This document shows, piece by piece, positions 7,380 to 17,400 of a stretch of DNA of 45,733 nt. The DNA lies in NCBI GenBank assembly GCA_902810705.1, contig CADDYU010000013.1:1-45733 (forward strand). The letters are read 5' to 3'. The stretch's first letter is position 1. Each line of letters starts with the position of its first letter. Source of the DNA: Methylococcaceae bacterium (GTDB lineage: Bacteria; Pseudomonadota; Gammaproteobacteria; Methylococcales; Methylococcaceae). Position numbers and translations under genes: made by a program. The notes beneath the pieces were generated by a model. It was not told the DNA's origin and searched no databases. It worked only from the letters and a program-made list of their open reading frames with translations.

Positions 7380-7676
7380 ATGATGGCGCGAATGCATGAC
7401 CCGGCCCATCCGGGCGAGGTGTTGCGGGAGTTCTTTCCGGAAGGCATGACGGTGGTGGAAGCCGCCCGGCAGTTGCAGGTTTCCCGTGTTCAGCTTTCGC
7501 GGCTGCTGAACGGCCGTGCGGCGATGACGGCGGAGATGGCGCTCAGGGTGGCGGATTGGACCGGAACCACGCCCGAATCCTGGATGGAAAACCAGATCCT
7601 GTGGGACTTGTGGCAGGCGGCGCAACAACCGCGCCCAAAGATCGAGCGGGCGAAAACCGAGCCGGTGGTGACCTGA
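7380..7676 (+). CDS. higA: HigA-family antitoxin
   Basis: This 98-residue XRE-type DNA-binding protein would neutralise HigB and repress the higBA promoter. It begins MMARMHDPAHPGEVLREFF, the standard HigA opening. A helix-turn-helix (MTVVEAARQLQVSRVQLSRL) spans residues about 23-42, followed by GRAAMTAEMALRVADWTG and ESWMENQILWDLW. An aagagg ribosome site precedes two consecutive ATGs, so the start could be either. It is intact while its toxin partner carries a stop codon, a common route of toxin-antitoxin decay. Confidence 0.9.
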   Translation: MMARMHDPAHPGEVLREFFPEGMTVVEAARQLQVSRVQLSRLLNGRAAMTAEMALRVADWTGTTPESWMENQILWDLWQAAQQPRPKIERAKTEPVVT

Positions 7677-7838
7677 GGTGACCCGCCTCGGTGAGGTTTC
7701 GGATCGTCATGAGGTTGGCAGACCGAATGTGCGGTGTGGCCTCGTCGTTTGACAATGACGAATCGACCGGCTGTAATCGAAAAAGCCGGCGAGTGTTACG
7801 CCGGTTCGTCTGGCAGACATCCAATCTCAAAAGCGCTT

Positions 7839-8843
7839 ATGCATCCAACCCCCGTGCAGACGACGATCTCCAACGAGGCGATCGAGTGGTTTTCCAAGCT
7901 CCACTCCGGCCAGGCTACGCCGGAGGATCGTGGTCGTTTCGAGGCCTGGCGCAAGCTGAGCCCCAGGCATGCGAAGGCGTATGCGGACGTCGAGAAATTC
8001 TGGGCGTTGTTGGATGAGCCCGCGCGGCGGGTTTTCGAGCAAGAGGAAGTACAGGCTCGTTTGAAAGCTGGCGTGGATCCCCCCGTCCTCAGGGCCGCAT
8101 CGCCGTTCGCAGGAAAACCGGTGCGCCGGGCTTTTGCGGGTCTCTCTTTGGCGGCAGCGGTGGCTATGGTCCTATGGTTGCCGGGCATTCTTCGCTTCTG
8201 GACCAGCGATTATCACACCCGGTGGGGCGAGCGGCGGGACTTCACGCTGGAAGACGGTTCCCATATCACGCTCAATACCCATTCGGCCCTGTCGGTCGAG
8301 TTCACCCCAGAGCAACGGGTGATCAAACTCCTGGAAGGCGAAGCTTATTTTCAGGTGACTCACAACCCTGCCCGCCCCTTCATCGTCGCTACCGCGCACG
8401 GTGTGGCCCAAGTCACGGGTACCGCCTTCAACGTGTACGAGCAGGATGAGCGGATGACCGTCACGGTGTCCGAGGGGCGGGTGCGGGTCTACGCCGAGGG
8501 CGCCGAGAACCAAGCGGTCGAACTGACCGCCGGGCTGCAGGCGACCGGTGACAGCGACGGCATCGGTCCCGTTCTGCGCGTGGATGCCCGGCAAGCGACG
8601 GCCTGGCGCGAGGGGCTCCTGGTGTTCGACCTGCAGCCCCTCTCCGCCGTAGTCGACGAGTTGAACCGCTACTTCCCCGGCCAGCTCATGATCGCCGATC
8701 CGCGCATTCGTCAACGGATCGTCAGCGGCGCCTTCGACCTGACCCAGCCTCGGGACATTCTTACCGCCATCGAGAAAACCTTGGGGCTGAGCTCCCTGAA
8801 TCTCTCCGGTGCGCTGACCCTCCTTTATCAACCCGGCCTCTGA
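7839..8843 (+). CDS. fecR: FecR-type anti-sigma regulator
   Basis: FecR holds the ECF sigma factor in check and relays the signal from the loaded outer-membrane receptor. From [18 protein letters not shown] the protein is 334 residues. An N-terminal cytoplasmic DUF4880-type domain has [21 protein letters not shown] and [13 protein letters not shown]. One membrane segment (residues about 97-120) follows, then a periplasmic FecR domain with [21 protein letters not shown] and [18 protein letters not shown]. The C-terminal STN-like region ends in a hydrophobic tail. The frame is open further upstream (to 7734), but the start chosen matches the usual FecR N-terminus. Its ribosome site is weak, so the start is uncertain. 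It is separated from fecI by mobile DNA. Confidence 0.88.
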   Translation: MHPTPVQTTISNEAIEWFSKLHSGQATPEDRGRFEAWRKLSPRHAKAYADVEKFWALLDEPARRVFEQEEVQARLKAGVDPPVLRAASPFAGKPVRRAFAGLSLAAAVAMVLWLPGILRFWTSDYHTRWGERRDFTLEDGSHITLNTHSALSVEFTPEQRVIKLLEGEAYFQVTHNPARPFIVATAHGVAQVTGTAFNVYEQDERMTVTVSEGRVRVYAEGAENQAVELTAGLQATGDSDGIGPVLRVDARQATAWREGLLVFDLQPLSAVVDELNRYFPGQLMIADPRIRQRIVSGAFDLTQPRDILTAIEKTLGLSSLNLSGALTLLYQPGL

Positions 8844-9039
8844 GCCGGCAACCTACGGCTGAAGGCTGGGTAAGCAGTCTTCGGCAACCCAACTCCCTTC
8901 CCACTCCTCTTCCTATTCCTATTCCAGCGGTACAAGGCATCCAGACCGCCGGATACGATACACCCTCTTCAAAACGTTCAGAAAAAAATTTTCGTCCCCG
9001 AGTACGGGTTCGACTGCAGGTTTCCGTCATTACCAGTAT

Positions 9040-9059
9040 CGAGGGTAAAAAGACCCTCG
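9040..9059 (+). promoter_or_regulatory. Hairpin in the mbtH leader
   Basis: The perfect 7-bp stem cgagggt / accctcg with loop aaaaag lies about 55 bases before the mbtH ATG. It is followed by no T-run, so it looks more like a leader structure than a terminator. The promoter of the biosynthetic operon should lie in the 8844-9112 gap. No clear ECF or sigma-70 elements were identified by eye. Confidence 0.35.
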
Positions 9060-9112
9060 GGTACGAATACGAATCCTGGTTGCTTGAACTCGAATTCGGA
9101 GGGCAAAAAAAC

Positions 9113-9361
9113 ATGGCTTGGGATGAAGAGGAAGACACGACGATCTATCACGTGGTCGTCAACCATGAGGAGCAGTACTCGATCTGGCCGGAATACAAGG
9201 AGGTGCCCAAAGGCTGGCGAACGGTCGGCAAGACCGGCCCCAAACAAGAGTGCCTGGACTACATCAAGGAGGTGTGGACGGACATGCGGCCCTTGAGCCT
9301 GCGCAAACACATGGAGGAAACCGCTCGGCGGGAGGCGGGTTTAGTGGGGAAAGCGTCGTGA
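9113..9361 (+). CDS. MbtH-like NRPS accessory protein
   Basis: MbtH-like proteins bind NRPS adenylation domains and are needed for their solubility and activity. The 82-residue protein starts [20 protein letters not shown] and contains the family signature EQYSIWP, then [12 protein letters not shown] and [12 protein letters not shown]. The frame is open from 9080, but the ATG at 9113 follows a good ribosome site (ggaggg) and gives the standard N-terminus. It is the first gene of the metallophore biosynthetic run and precedes the phosphopantetheinyl transferase by about 50 bases. It probably serves the three adenylation domains in this window. Confidence 0.95.
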   Translation: MAWDEEEDTTIYHVVVNHEEQYSIWPEYKEVPKGWRTVGKTGPKQECLDYIKEVWTDMRPLSLRKHMEETARREAGLVGKAS

Positions 9362-9415
9362 TGCAGACACTGACCGTCCGGGTCGGCGGATATTCTTTCT
9401 GTTAAGGAGATACGG

Positions 9416-10444
9416 ATGTCCCGGGTCCTGAATTCCACCGCTAACTTTCCCCGGCTGTCGCCTGGCGAAGTTCACGTTTGGTGTATACCGCTGGTTCCCG
9501 CTATCGGCAAGATTAAAGCCCAAAGCGCCGTCCTTTACGAATCCCATCCCTGGGATTCTCCCTTTCGGGGCCAGCCTATCGGCTGTTCAAATCCGTTCCT
9601 TACGGATTTGTCGGAAGACGAGCGCAATCGGGCCGGCCGCTTCGCGTTCGAGCGGGACAGGATTCGATACATCGCGGCCAGGGGAATTCTCCGCCGGCTG
9701 CTCGGCGGATACCTGAACATCGATCCTTCTGAAATCCGCTTCTCCTATGGCGCCTTCGGCAAGCCGGAATTGCGGAGTCCCTCCATGGACTCCGCCCCGA
9801 CGGGCCGCTGCGCGTCCCATTTCGCTCCCGGCGAAATGGTGGCGGGCCGTCTCGCCGAGCGGCTCCGGTTCAATCTCTCCCATGCCGGCGGCTGGGCGGC
9901 CTACGCCATTTCTAACGACAGAAATGTCGGTATCGATATCGAACCCCTGAGGAACGATGTCCCCTGGCAGGAATTGGCGCCTTTGGTCTTTTCGTCGACC
10001 GAACAGGCCGAATTCGGCGAGATTCCGTCGGACGACAAGGCTGCGGCATTTCTACTGGGCTGGACGAGAAAGGAAGCCTACGTCAAAGGTCGTGGCGAAG
10101 GTTTGTCGCTACCCCTCGACGCCTTCGACGTACCCTTGGGATCGCTCGAAACCCGATCCGCCGTCGAGATTCAAGACGCGCTGGGGCAGCCGTCCGGCTG
10201 GTGGCTTTACCCTCTCGACCTGATTCACGGTTTCGTTTCGGCTCTCGCGGTAGAGGGAGAGCCGGTCCGAGTCACGGTTCGCCACTGGGTGGAAAGCACG
10301 ACAACGACCAAGCCGGCGACCGCCGTTCCTTCCCGTGAATCCGACTCGAGAGCGATTTCTAGTACGACCGGAAGCATGCCGGGAAATGCTGGTTTGAAGG
10401 GTATGGAACTACGCAGGCATTCGGAGGGAGCATGGCGAATTTGA
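9416..10444 (+). CDS. 4'-phosphopantetheinyl transferase (Sfp type) with hairpin-coded linkers
   Basis: This enzyme would convert apo carrier domains of the two synthetases to the holo form by adding phosphopantetheine from CoA. Recognisable motifs are LSEDERNRAGRFAFERDR, FGKPEL, RFNLSHAGGW, VGIDIEPL (Mg-binding) and WTRKEAYVKGRGEGL. At 342 residues it is about 100 longer than usual Sfp proteins. Part of the excess lies in two segments coded by perfect DNA hairpins: before LSEDE (residues about 42-65) and between FGKPEL and RFNLSH (about 120-142). The C-terminal tail of about 50 residues is low-complexity and overlaps the next gene by 13 bases. The catalytic residues look intact despite the insertions. 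Confidence 0.92.
   Translation: MSRVLNSTANFPRLSPGEVHVWCIPLVPAIGKIKAQSAVLYESHPWDSPFRGQPIGCSNPFLTDLSEDERNRAGRFAFERDRIRYIAARGILRRLLGGYLNIDPSEIRFSYGAFGKPELRSPSMDSAPTGRCASHFAPGEMVAGRLAERLRFNLSHAGGWAAYAISNDRNVGIDIEPLRNDVPWQELAPLVFSSTEQAEFGEIPSDDKAAAFLLGWTRKEAYVKGRGEGLSLPLDAFDVPLGSLETRSAVEIQDALGQPSGWWLYPLDLIHGFVSALAVEGEPVRVTVRHWVESTTTTKPATAVPSRESDSRAISSTTGSMPGNAGLKGMELRRHSEGAWRI
9539..9610. repeat. In-frame hairpin cluster 1 within the phosphopantetheinyl transferase gene
   Basis: Two perfect 8-bp stems are present: gaatccca / tgggattc (9539-9546 and 9551-9558, 4-base loop) and caaatccg / cggatttg (9588-9595 and 9603-9610). A weaker cagcc/ggctg stem lies between them. They code for a segment not expected in the family. 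Confidence 0.65.
9772..9839. repeat. In-frame hairpin cluster 2 within the phosphopantetheinyl transferase gene
   Basis: Two perfect 9-bp stems are present: gcggagtcc / ggactccgc (9772-9780 and 9787-9795) and ccatttcgc / gcgaaatgg (9817-9825 and 9831-9839). They fall between the conserved FGKPEL and RFNLSH motifs, where the family normally has only a few residues. Confidence 0.65.
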
Positions 10445-11412
10445 TGCTCCGGAAGCCGGCGATCGAAACGGCGGCAGACGCGCAACCGGGGAATCCGGCT
10501 GCAGGTAAGGTATACCCTCCAATCGAGCACAGAGCAAAACTCTCATCCGCCGATTTTTTCTCCGGGTACGTGGCCAAAGGCGTTCCGGTAGTCGTGAGCG
10601 GGGCGCTCAACCATTGCCCGGCACTCGCTCGCTGGACATTCGACCATCTGCGCCGAGTCTCCGGCCAACGCTTCGTCAAGCTCAAGCAAGGGCTGGCCGA
10701 TGAAGGCGTCGCCGGTTTGAGGACGGTCGACGCCAGGTTGAGCGAGTATCTGGATCAACTGGAGGCCTACCAATCCCGGCTTGAATCGGACGAAATGGCA
10801 GCCAAGGATCGGCCGCCCTATTTTCACGACGTGCCGCTACTCAGCGTCTTACCCGATGCGGCAAACGACCTCCGCGGCTTTCCGTCGGACTATTTTCCGG
10901 GCTGGTACCGACCTTATTGGTTGCAGTTCGCCCAGTTCTTCCTGGGGCCGACACACAGTCTGACGCCGCTCCATTTCGATTGCCTGCTCACCCATAACCT
11001 GTTCTTCCAGGTGGCGGGGCGGAAGCGGTTTATTCTGCTGGATCACGACCAGCTCTCCTACTGTTACCGCTATCGGTGGCGTTGGTGCGAAGTGGACGCC
11101 GAAAACCCGAATTTCGTGCGTCATCCGCTTTTTCGGGAGGCGCAGGTTCGAGAGTGCACCGTGGAACCGGGAGACATGCTTTACATGCCCCCGGGAATGC
11201 TTCACCACGTCCGCAGTCTCGACTGCGCCATCTCCTTCAACGTGGACTGGCATACCCGCGACAGCTCCGTTCAGGGAATTTTGGCATTGGGACGAGGGAT
11301 GCCGCTCAAGAACGTGTACTACAACACGGTGATCGCCCTCGGGCTATGCGCCGGCGTTTCCGCCAAGCGGGTACTCCCCTGGTACCGCTCATATCTGAAT
11401 TACGTTTCATAA
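10432..11412 (+). CDS. JmjC/cupin_8-type Fe(II)/2-oxoglutarate oxygenase
   Basis: This 326-residue protein resembles the cupin-like JmjC family (FIH, ribosomal oxygenases), which hydroxylate at the beta carbon of Asn, Asp or His. The iron-binding HxD is in LTPLHFDCLLTHNLFFQ and the distal His is in MPPGMLHHVRSL. The context GRKRFILLDHDQ and VEPGDMLYMPPG is typical. It overlaps the transferase gene by 13 bases and is followed 11 bases later by the first synthetase, so it belongs to the biosynthetic operon. A role as a beta-hydroxylase of histidine, free or carrier-bound, is an inference from the predicted His modules. Hydroxylation of another building block is possible. Confidence 0.82.
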   Translation: MANLMLRKPAIETAADAQPGNPAAGKVYPPIEHRAKLSSADFFSGYVAKGVPVVVSGALNHCPALARWTFDHLRRVSGQRFVKLKQGLADEGVAGLRTVDARLSEYLDQLEAYQSRLESDEMAAKDRPPYFHDVPLLSVLPDAANDLRGFPSDYFPGWYRPYWLQFAQFFLGPTHSLTPLHFDCLLTHNLFFQVAGRKRFILLDHDQLSYCYRYRWRWCEVDAENPNFVRHPLFREAQVRECTVEPGDMLYMPPGMLHHVRSLDCAISFNVDWHTRDSSVQGILALGRGMPLKNVYYNTVIALGLCAGVSAKRVLPWYRSYLNYVS

Positions 11413-11423
11413 AGGAGGCCGCA

Positions 11424-14400
11424 GTGCGCAACTTCGACGAGTCCGGAGTGACGGGAAATGTTGGGATGACTTGCTCCAATCTGGTCGAGCTGCTGGGCGC
11501 GAGAGCCAACGAGGATGCCTTAGGAAAAGGATACGTTTTTCTCGCCGACGGCGAAATCGAAAACGGCCGGCTGACGTTCGCCGATCTAGACCGGCGCGCC
11601 CGCGCCATCGCCGCCCGCCTTCAGACCCTGGGTATGGTCGGGGAACGAGCGGTGCTGCTGTATCCGCCGGGGCTTGAATATATCGAGGCCTTTTTCGGCT
11701 GCCTGTATGCCGGAGCCATCGCGGTACCGGCTTATCCTCCGACCCGCCAGCATCTGCCGCGCCTCCAGGCCGTGATGCGCGACGCCGCACCTGAGATCAT
11801 CATGACCACGGCGGAACTCGCCGCAAAATTCCGGGATGAATTCGTGGGAGGCGCGCTGCGCGCCGCGTCGAACTGGTTCGCCACCGATACCGTGGCTTCG
11901 GACGAAGCCGGGTGTTGGCAGGCGCCCGTACTCGCGCCGGAAAACATCGCCTTCCTGCAATACACCTCGGGTTCCACCGGCGACCCCAAGGGCGTGATGG
12001 TGAGCCACGGCAATCTGCTCGCCAACCAGAAGGCCATCCGACAAAGCTTCGGACACACCGAGCGCTCGACCGTGGTCGGCTGGCTGCCCCTGTATCACGA
12101 CATGGGCTTGATCGGAAACATCCTCCAGCCGCTTTATGTCGGCTCTACCGCCGTCCTGATGTCGCCCATGGCCTTTCTGGAGAAGCCGGTACGCTGGCTG
12201 AAGGCCATTTCCGAATATCGGGCCGCGACTTCCGGCGGTCCCAACTTCGCTTACGATCTCTGCGTTCGCAAGGTGACGGCCGAACAAAAGCGCGACCTGG
12301 ATCTCAGCGCCTGGACGTTGGCCTTCAACGGCTCCGAACCGGTGCGCCATGCGACGCTGGAGCGTTTCGCCGGTGCCTTCGCGGAATGCGGCTTTCGCCG
12401 CGAAAGTTTCTTTCCTTGTTACGGTCTGGCCGAGGCCACGCTGTTTGTAACAGGAGCGAGGCTAGAGACCGGAGGCTTGAGGCTGGAGGAAACAAAGGCC
12501 AAACCCAGGATCGGCGATTCCTCAAGCCTCAAGTCTCCAGCCTCCAGCCTCGTTTCCTGCGGCTTGCCCGCGGATCGCCATATTGTCCAAATTGTCGATC
12601 CCCATACGGGAAAACCGTGCCTGCCGGGCCGGGAAGGCGAAATCTGGGTCTCGGGCCCCAGCGTGGCGCAAGGTTACTGGAACCGTCCGGAAGAATCCGA
12701 GAACACCTTCCGCGCCCGGTTGAAGGCCATAGGCCCCAGACTGCAGGCTATGGAAATCCGGCCTCTGGCTGCCAGCCTGAAGCCTGAAGTCTCTTTCCTC
12801 CGTACCGGCGATCTGGGTTTGATCGACGACAGCCGGTTATACGTCACCGGACGCATCAAGGACCTGATCATCGTCCGGGGCCGGAATGTTTACCCGCAAG
12901 ATATCGAGCACGCCCTGACCGACGGCGTGGAGACCTTGCGTCCCGGCGGCTGCGCCGCATTTTCGGTGATCGGTCAGGACGATGAACAGCTTATCGTGGT
13001 CGCGGAACTGGCCCGTGAGGCCATGCGCCAAGCCGATCACGAAGGGGTTTTCGCGTCTATGCGGAGCGCGCTTGCCGAGGCTTGTGAATTGACGGCCGCC
13101 GAGTTGGTTCTGGTCCAGCCCGGCGGCGTTCCCAAGACCTCCAGTGGCAAACTGCGCCGGCAAGCCTGCAAGCAGGCGTATTTGAAAGGTACTCTGCCGG
13201 TAGTGGCGCGCTCGGGCGAAGTCACGGGCGCAAGCATCGACTCCGGCGCCCTGCCCCCCTCTTTGGCAGAGCAGAACCCCTCTCCCTCTGGGGAGAGTGA
13301 AGCGAGAGGGGCGAAGCCGATCGGGGTGAGGGAATTCCACGAATCCATGGGACGTGCCGCGCAACCCCGACTCCTACGGGAAGCCTTGTCCGTTCTCCCT
13401 CAATCGCAACGTGCTGCGCTGATCGCTCGTTTCTTCCGGACCGAGATCGCGCGTCTGCTGAGGATCGCCGAGTCCGACGTACCCATCGACGCGCCATTGC
13501 GAGCGGCGGGTCTCGATTCGCTCAAGGCCGTCGAACTCAAGCACGCGTTGGACGATCTGCTGGACATCGAGGCGCCGTTATCCCTGCTGCTGTCCGAAAC
13601 GCCGCTGGGAGAGGTGGCCGAGGCTCTGGCAAGCCAGGCTGGAGGTTTAAAATCGGAGGCGAAGACCGGGGTTCTTAAGCCTCCAGCCTCAGACCCCCAG
13701 CCTTCGGCTTCCAGCCTGTCCGCCCCGCAGATAGCCATGTGGGCGATGCAGCAGATGGAACCGGACAGCATTGTCTACAACCTGCATCTGGCCCTGCGTC
13801 TCGACGGGTGGGTCGATGAAGACCTGTTGTGGCGGGCCTTCGACCGGCTGGTACAGCGTCATGACATGCTGCGCACGGTCTACCGGGCCGAAGGCGATGC
13901 CGTGTTGCAAACGGTGCTGCCGCTGTCCGGGCTGCCCGATTACTTTGCCGTCGTCGATGCTTCCGCCCTGTCGGAAACCGAAATCCAGAACGATATGGCC
14001 CGGCGGGCGCGGGAACCTTTCGATCTGGTCCGGGGGCCGGTCTTCCGCGCTGTCCTTTATCGCCATAGCGCAAAACCTTCGGCCTGCGCTTACACCCTTC
14101 TGCTCTGCGCCCATCACATCGCCCTGGACCTGTGGTCGCTGCTCATCTTGCTCAATGAGTTGCAAGCGATCCATGGCGCCATGGCGGTGGGCCGCGAGCC
14201 TGAGCTGCCCAATCTGTCCGCCGGCTACCGGGATTTCGTTGCCTGGCAGGCCAGCTACCTGGCAAGCCCGAATGGCGAAAGAGCCTGGGAGTTTTGGCGA
14301 GCCCGGCTCTCCGGCGAACTGCCGCGGCTGGCCTTGCCAGCCGATCGTTCCGGACCGAAAACGCCCGACTATCGCGGCACTTCGCTGGCGCTCAGGTTCG

Positions 14401-17400
14401 ACAGAGAGGAGACCCGCCAGCTCAAAGCCCTGGCCGGTCGGCACGGCGTCACCCTGTTCGCCTTGCTGCTTGCCGCCTACAAAGTGCTGCTCCACCGCTG
14501 CACCCGGCAGACCGATCTGATCGTGGGCGTTCCCACCAGCGGGCGCAGCCGGAGCCGGTTTGCGCCGGTGGTGGGGAATTTCGTCAATCCGGTGCCTCTG
14601 CGCACGTATCCCGCGGCCGGCAAACCCTTTTTGGCCTATCTGGCGGAGGTGCGCGACGCCTGGCTCGGTGCCCTGGAACATCAGGATTTTCCCTTTCCAT
14701 TGCTGGTGGAGCGCTTGCAGCCCGAGCGCACCGCCGAGCATTGGCCCATTTACCAAACCCTGTTCGTGTTGCAGCGGTCACAGGCGGGCATTGAGGACGC
14801 ACTTGCGCAACTTGCCCTGGGAGAGGACAGCGAGCCGTGGAACTGGGGAGACTGGCGGGCGCGTTCCCTGGCCCTACAGCAACGGGTCGAGAATTTCGAC
14901 CTGAAATTGATGGCCGCCGAGTGCCGGGATGGCCTTATGTTTTCCTTCCAGTATCGCCGCGAACGGTTCGAGCCGGATACCATCGCTCGCTTAGCGCATC
15001 GTTTCGAGGTGTTGCTGCGGGGAATCGCCGCCGATCCGGACACCTGCCTGGGCGACCTGCCCCTGTTGCCCGAGGCAGAACGCCGCCAGGTGCTGGCGGA
15101 ATGGAACGCGACGGCTGCGGATTACCCCGAGGAGCACTGTCTCCATGAGTTGTTCGAGGCACAGGCGGCGGATACGCCCGACGCGGTGGCGGTGGTCTAT
15201 GCCGGGCAGCGGCTTTCCTACGGCGAACTGAACGCCCGCGCCAACCGGCTGGCCCGCCATCTCTCGGGGCTGGGCGTGGGGCCGGAGACGCGGGTCGGGC
15301 TGTACGTGGAGCGCTCGGCCGAGGCGATCGTCGGCATTCTGGGCATTCTCAAGGCCGGCGGTGTTTATGTGCCCCTCAATCTGGGCCAGCCCGGAGAGCG
15401 GCTTGCCGAAATCCTGACCGACTGCGACGCCTCGGTGCTGCTGACTCAGGAACGCTGGCTGGAGAAACTGCCGGAGGGAATCGCGCAGGTTCTCTGCCTG
15501 GATCACGACTGGCCCGACGCTGCCGAACCAGCGGCGGAACCATCGCCGGCCTTGGTCCGGCCTCTGAACGCCGCCTACCTGATCTACACCTCCGGTTCGA
15601 CTGGCAAGCCCAAAGGCGTGGCGGTCAGCCACGCCAATGCGGTGGCTTCGACCCTGGCCCGGTTCCGCTTCTATCCGGAACCTCTGGACGGTTTCCTGCT
15701 GTTGTCCGCGTTTGCCTTCGACAGTTCGGTGGCGGGCATCTTCTGGACCCTGAGCCGGGGAGGACGGCTGTGCATCCCGCCCGAAGGCAGCCACCAGGAT
15801 GTGGAGGCGCTGGCCGATCTGGTCGCGCGGGAACGCCTGACCCATCTTCTGTGCCTGCCGTCGCTGTACGGCCTGCTGCTGGACTGCACGGACCGCGGGC
15901 GGCTGGACGTGTTGCGCGTGGCCATCGTGGCCGGGGAAGCCTGCCCGCCGGACCTGGCGGCCAAGCATTACCAGTCCTTGCCCGGAACCCGGCTGTACAA
16001 CGAGTACGGCCCCACCGAAGGCACGGTATGGTGCAGCGGCTACGAGCTTCCGGCCGCAACGGCCGAACCGGACCGCTCCGTCTCCATCGGTCGGCCCATC
16101 GCCAATACCCGCATCTACCTGCTGGATGCCCGGCTCAATCCCGTGCCCGTCGGCGTGCCGGGCGAACTGTGCATCGGCGGGGCCGGGGTGGCGCGGGGCT
16201 ATCATGAACGGCCCGACCTGACCGTCGAACGGTTCGTGCCCGCGCCGTTTGGGGCCGGGCCCGGCGCCCGCCTGTACCGTACCGGCGATCTGGCCTGCTG
16301 GCGTCCAGACGGCACCCTTGAATTTCTGGGCCGGATCGACCATCAGGTCAAGATTCGCGGCTTTCGCATCGAGCCGGGCGAAGTCGAAGCCAGGCTTCGG
16401 CAACATCCGAAGGTCCGGGAGGCGGTCGTGGTGGCGCGGGAGGATGTCCCCGGCCATAAGCGCCTGGCGGCTTATTTGGTTTCCAATGCCCCAACGGCGG
16501 AGGAGCCGGGAGAGAGTGAGATCCTGCGCGCCTTTCTCAAGGAGGCCCTGCCCGATTACATGATCCCGACGGCTTTTGTCCGGCTGGATCGGCTGCCGCT
16601 GACCCCGAACGGCAAGCTGGACCGCAAGGCGCTGCCGGTCCCGGAGACCGGCCCGCGGCTCGCCGACCAGTACGTGGCGCCGCGCAATGCCGCCGAGGAC
16701 ACCCTGGCCCGGCTCTGGGCCGATCTGTTGCAGGTCGAGCGGGTCGGCATCCACGACAATTTCTTCGCCCTAGGGGGCGATTCCATTCTCGCCATTCAGG
16801 TCGTCGGCCGGGCTCGGCAGGCCGGCCTGAGCTTCACGCCGCGCCAGTTGTTCCAGCATCAAACCGTCGCCGAACTGGCCGGGGCGGCCGGCCAAGCCAC
16901 CGACCTGCACGCCGAGCAGGGCACGGTGAGCGGAGAAATGCCGCTGACGCCGATCCAGCGCTGGTTCTTCGAACAGAATCTGCCCAACCCCCACCACTGG
17001 AACCAGGCCGTCTTACTGGCAATCGAAACGCCGCTTGATCCTTTGCTGGTGGAACAGGCGCTGAACCGTCTGATCACACACCACGATGCCCTGCGGCTGC
17101 GCTTCCAGTGGGAACAGGGCAAATGGCGCCAGAGTAGCCTGGCGGAGGAATCCCATTCCGTCTTCCACCGCGTCGATCTGAGCCGGGTTCCGGGAGCACA
17201 ACAGGCCGCCGAGATCGAAGCCGAATGCCGCCGCTGGCAGGCCAGCCTCCATCTGAGCGAAGGGCCACTGCTGCGGGCGGTCTGGTTCGATCTGGGGCGG
17301 GAGCGCGGCGCGCGCCTTCTGCTCGTCATCCACCATCTGGCTGTGGACGGCGTCTCCTGGCGCATTTTGCTGGAAGACCTGCACACCGCCTGCCGGCAAT

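Noticed and set aside
14991..16754. 587-residue minus-strand frame opposite the first A domain, and similar long antisense frames at 8172, 13689, 17013, 27511 and 33439
   Set aside because: They are antisense to well-supported genes in high-GC DNA, with no family motifs. They are codon-structure shadows.
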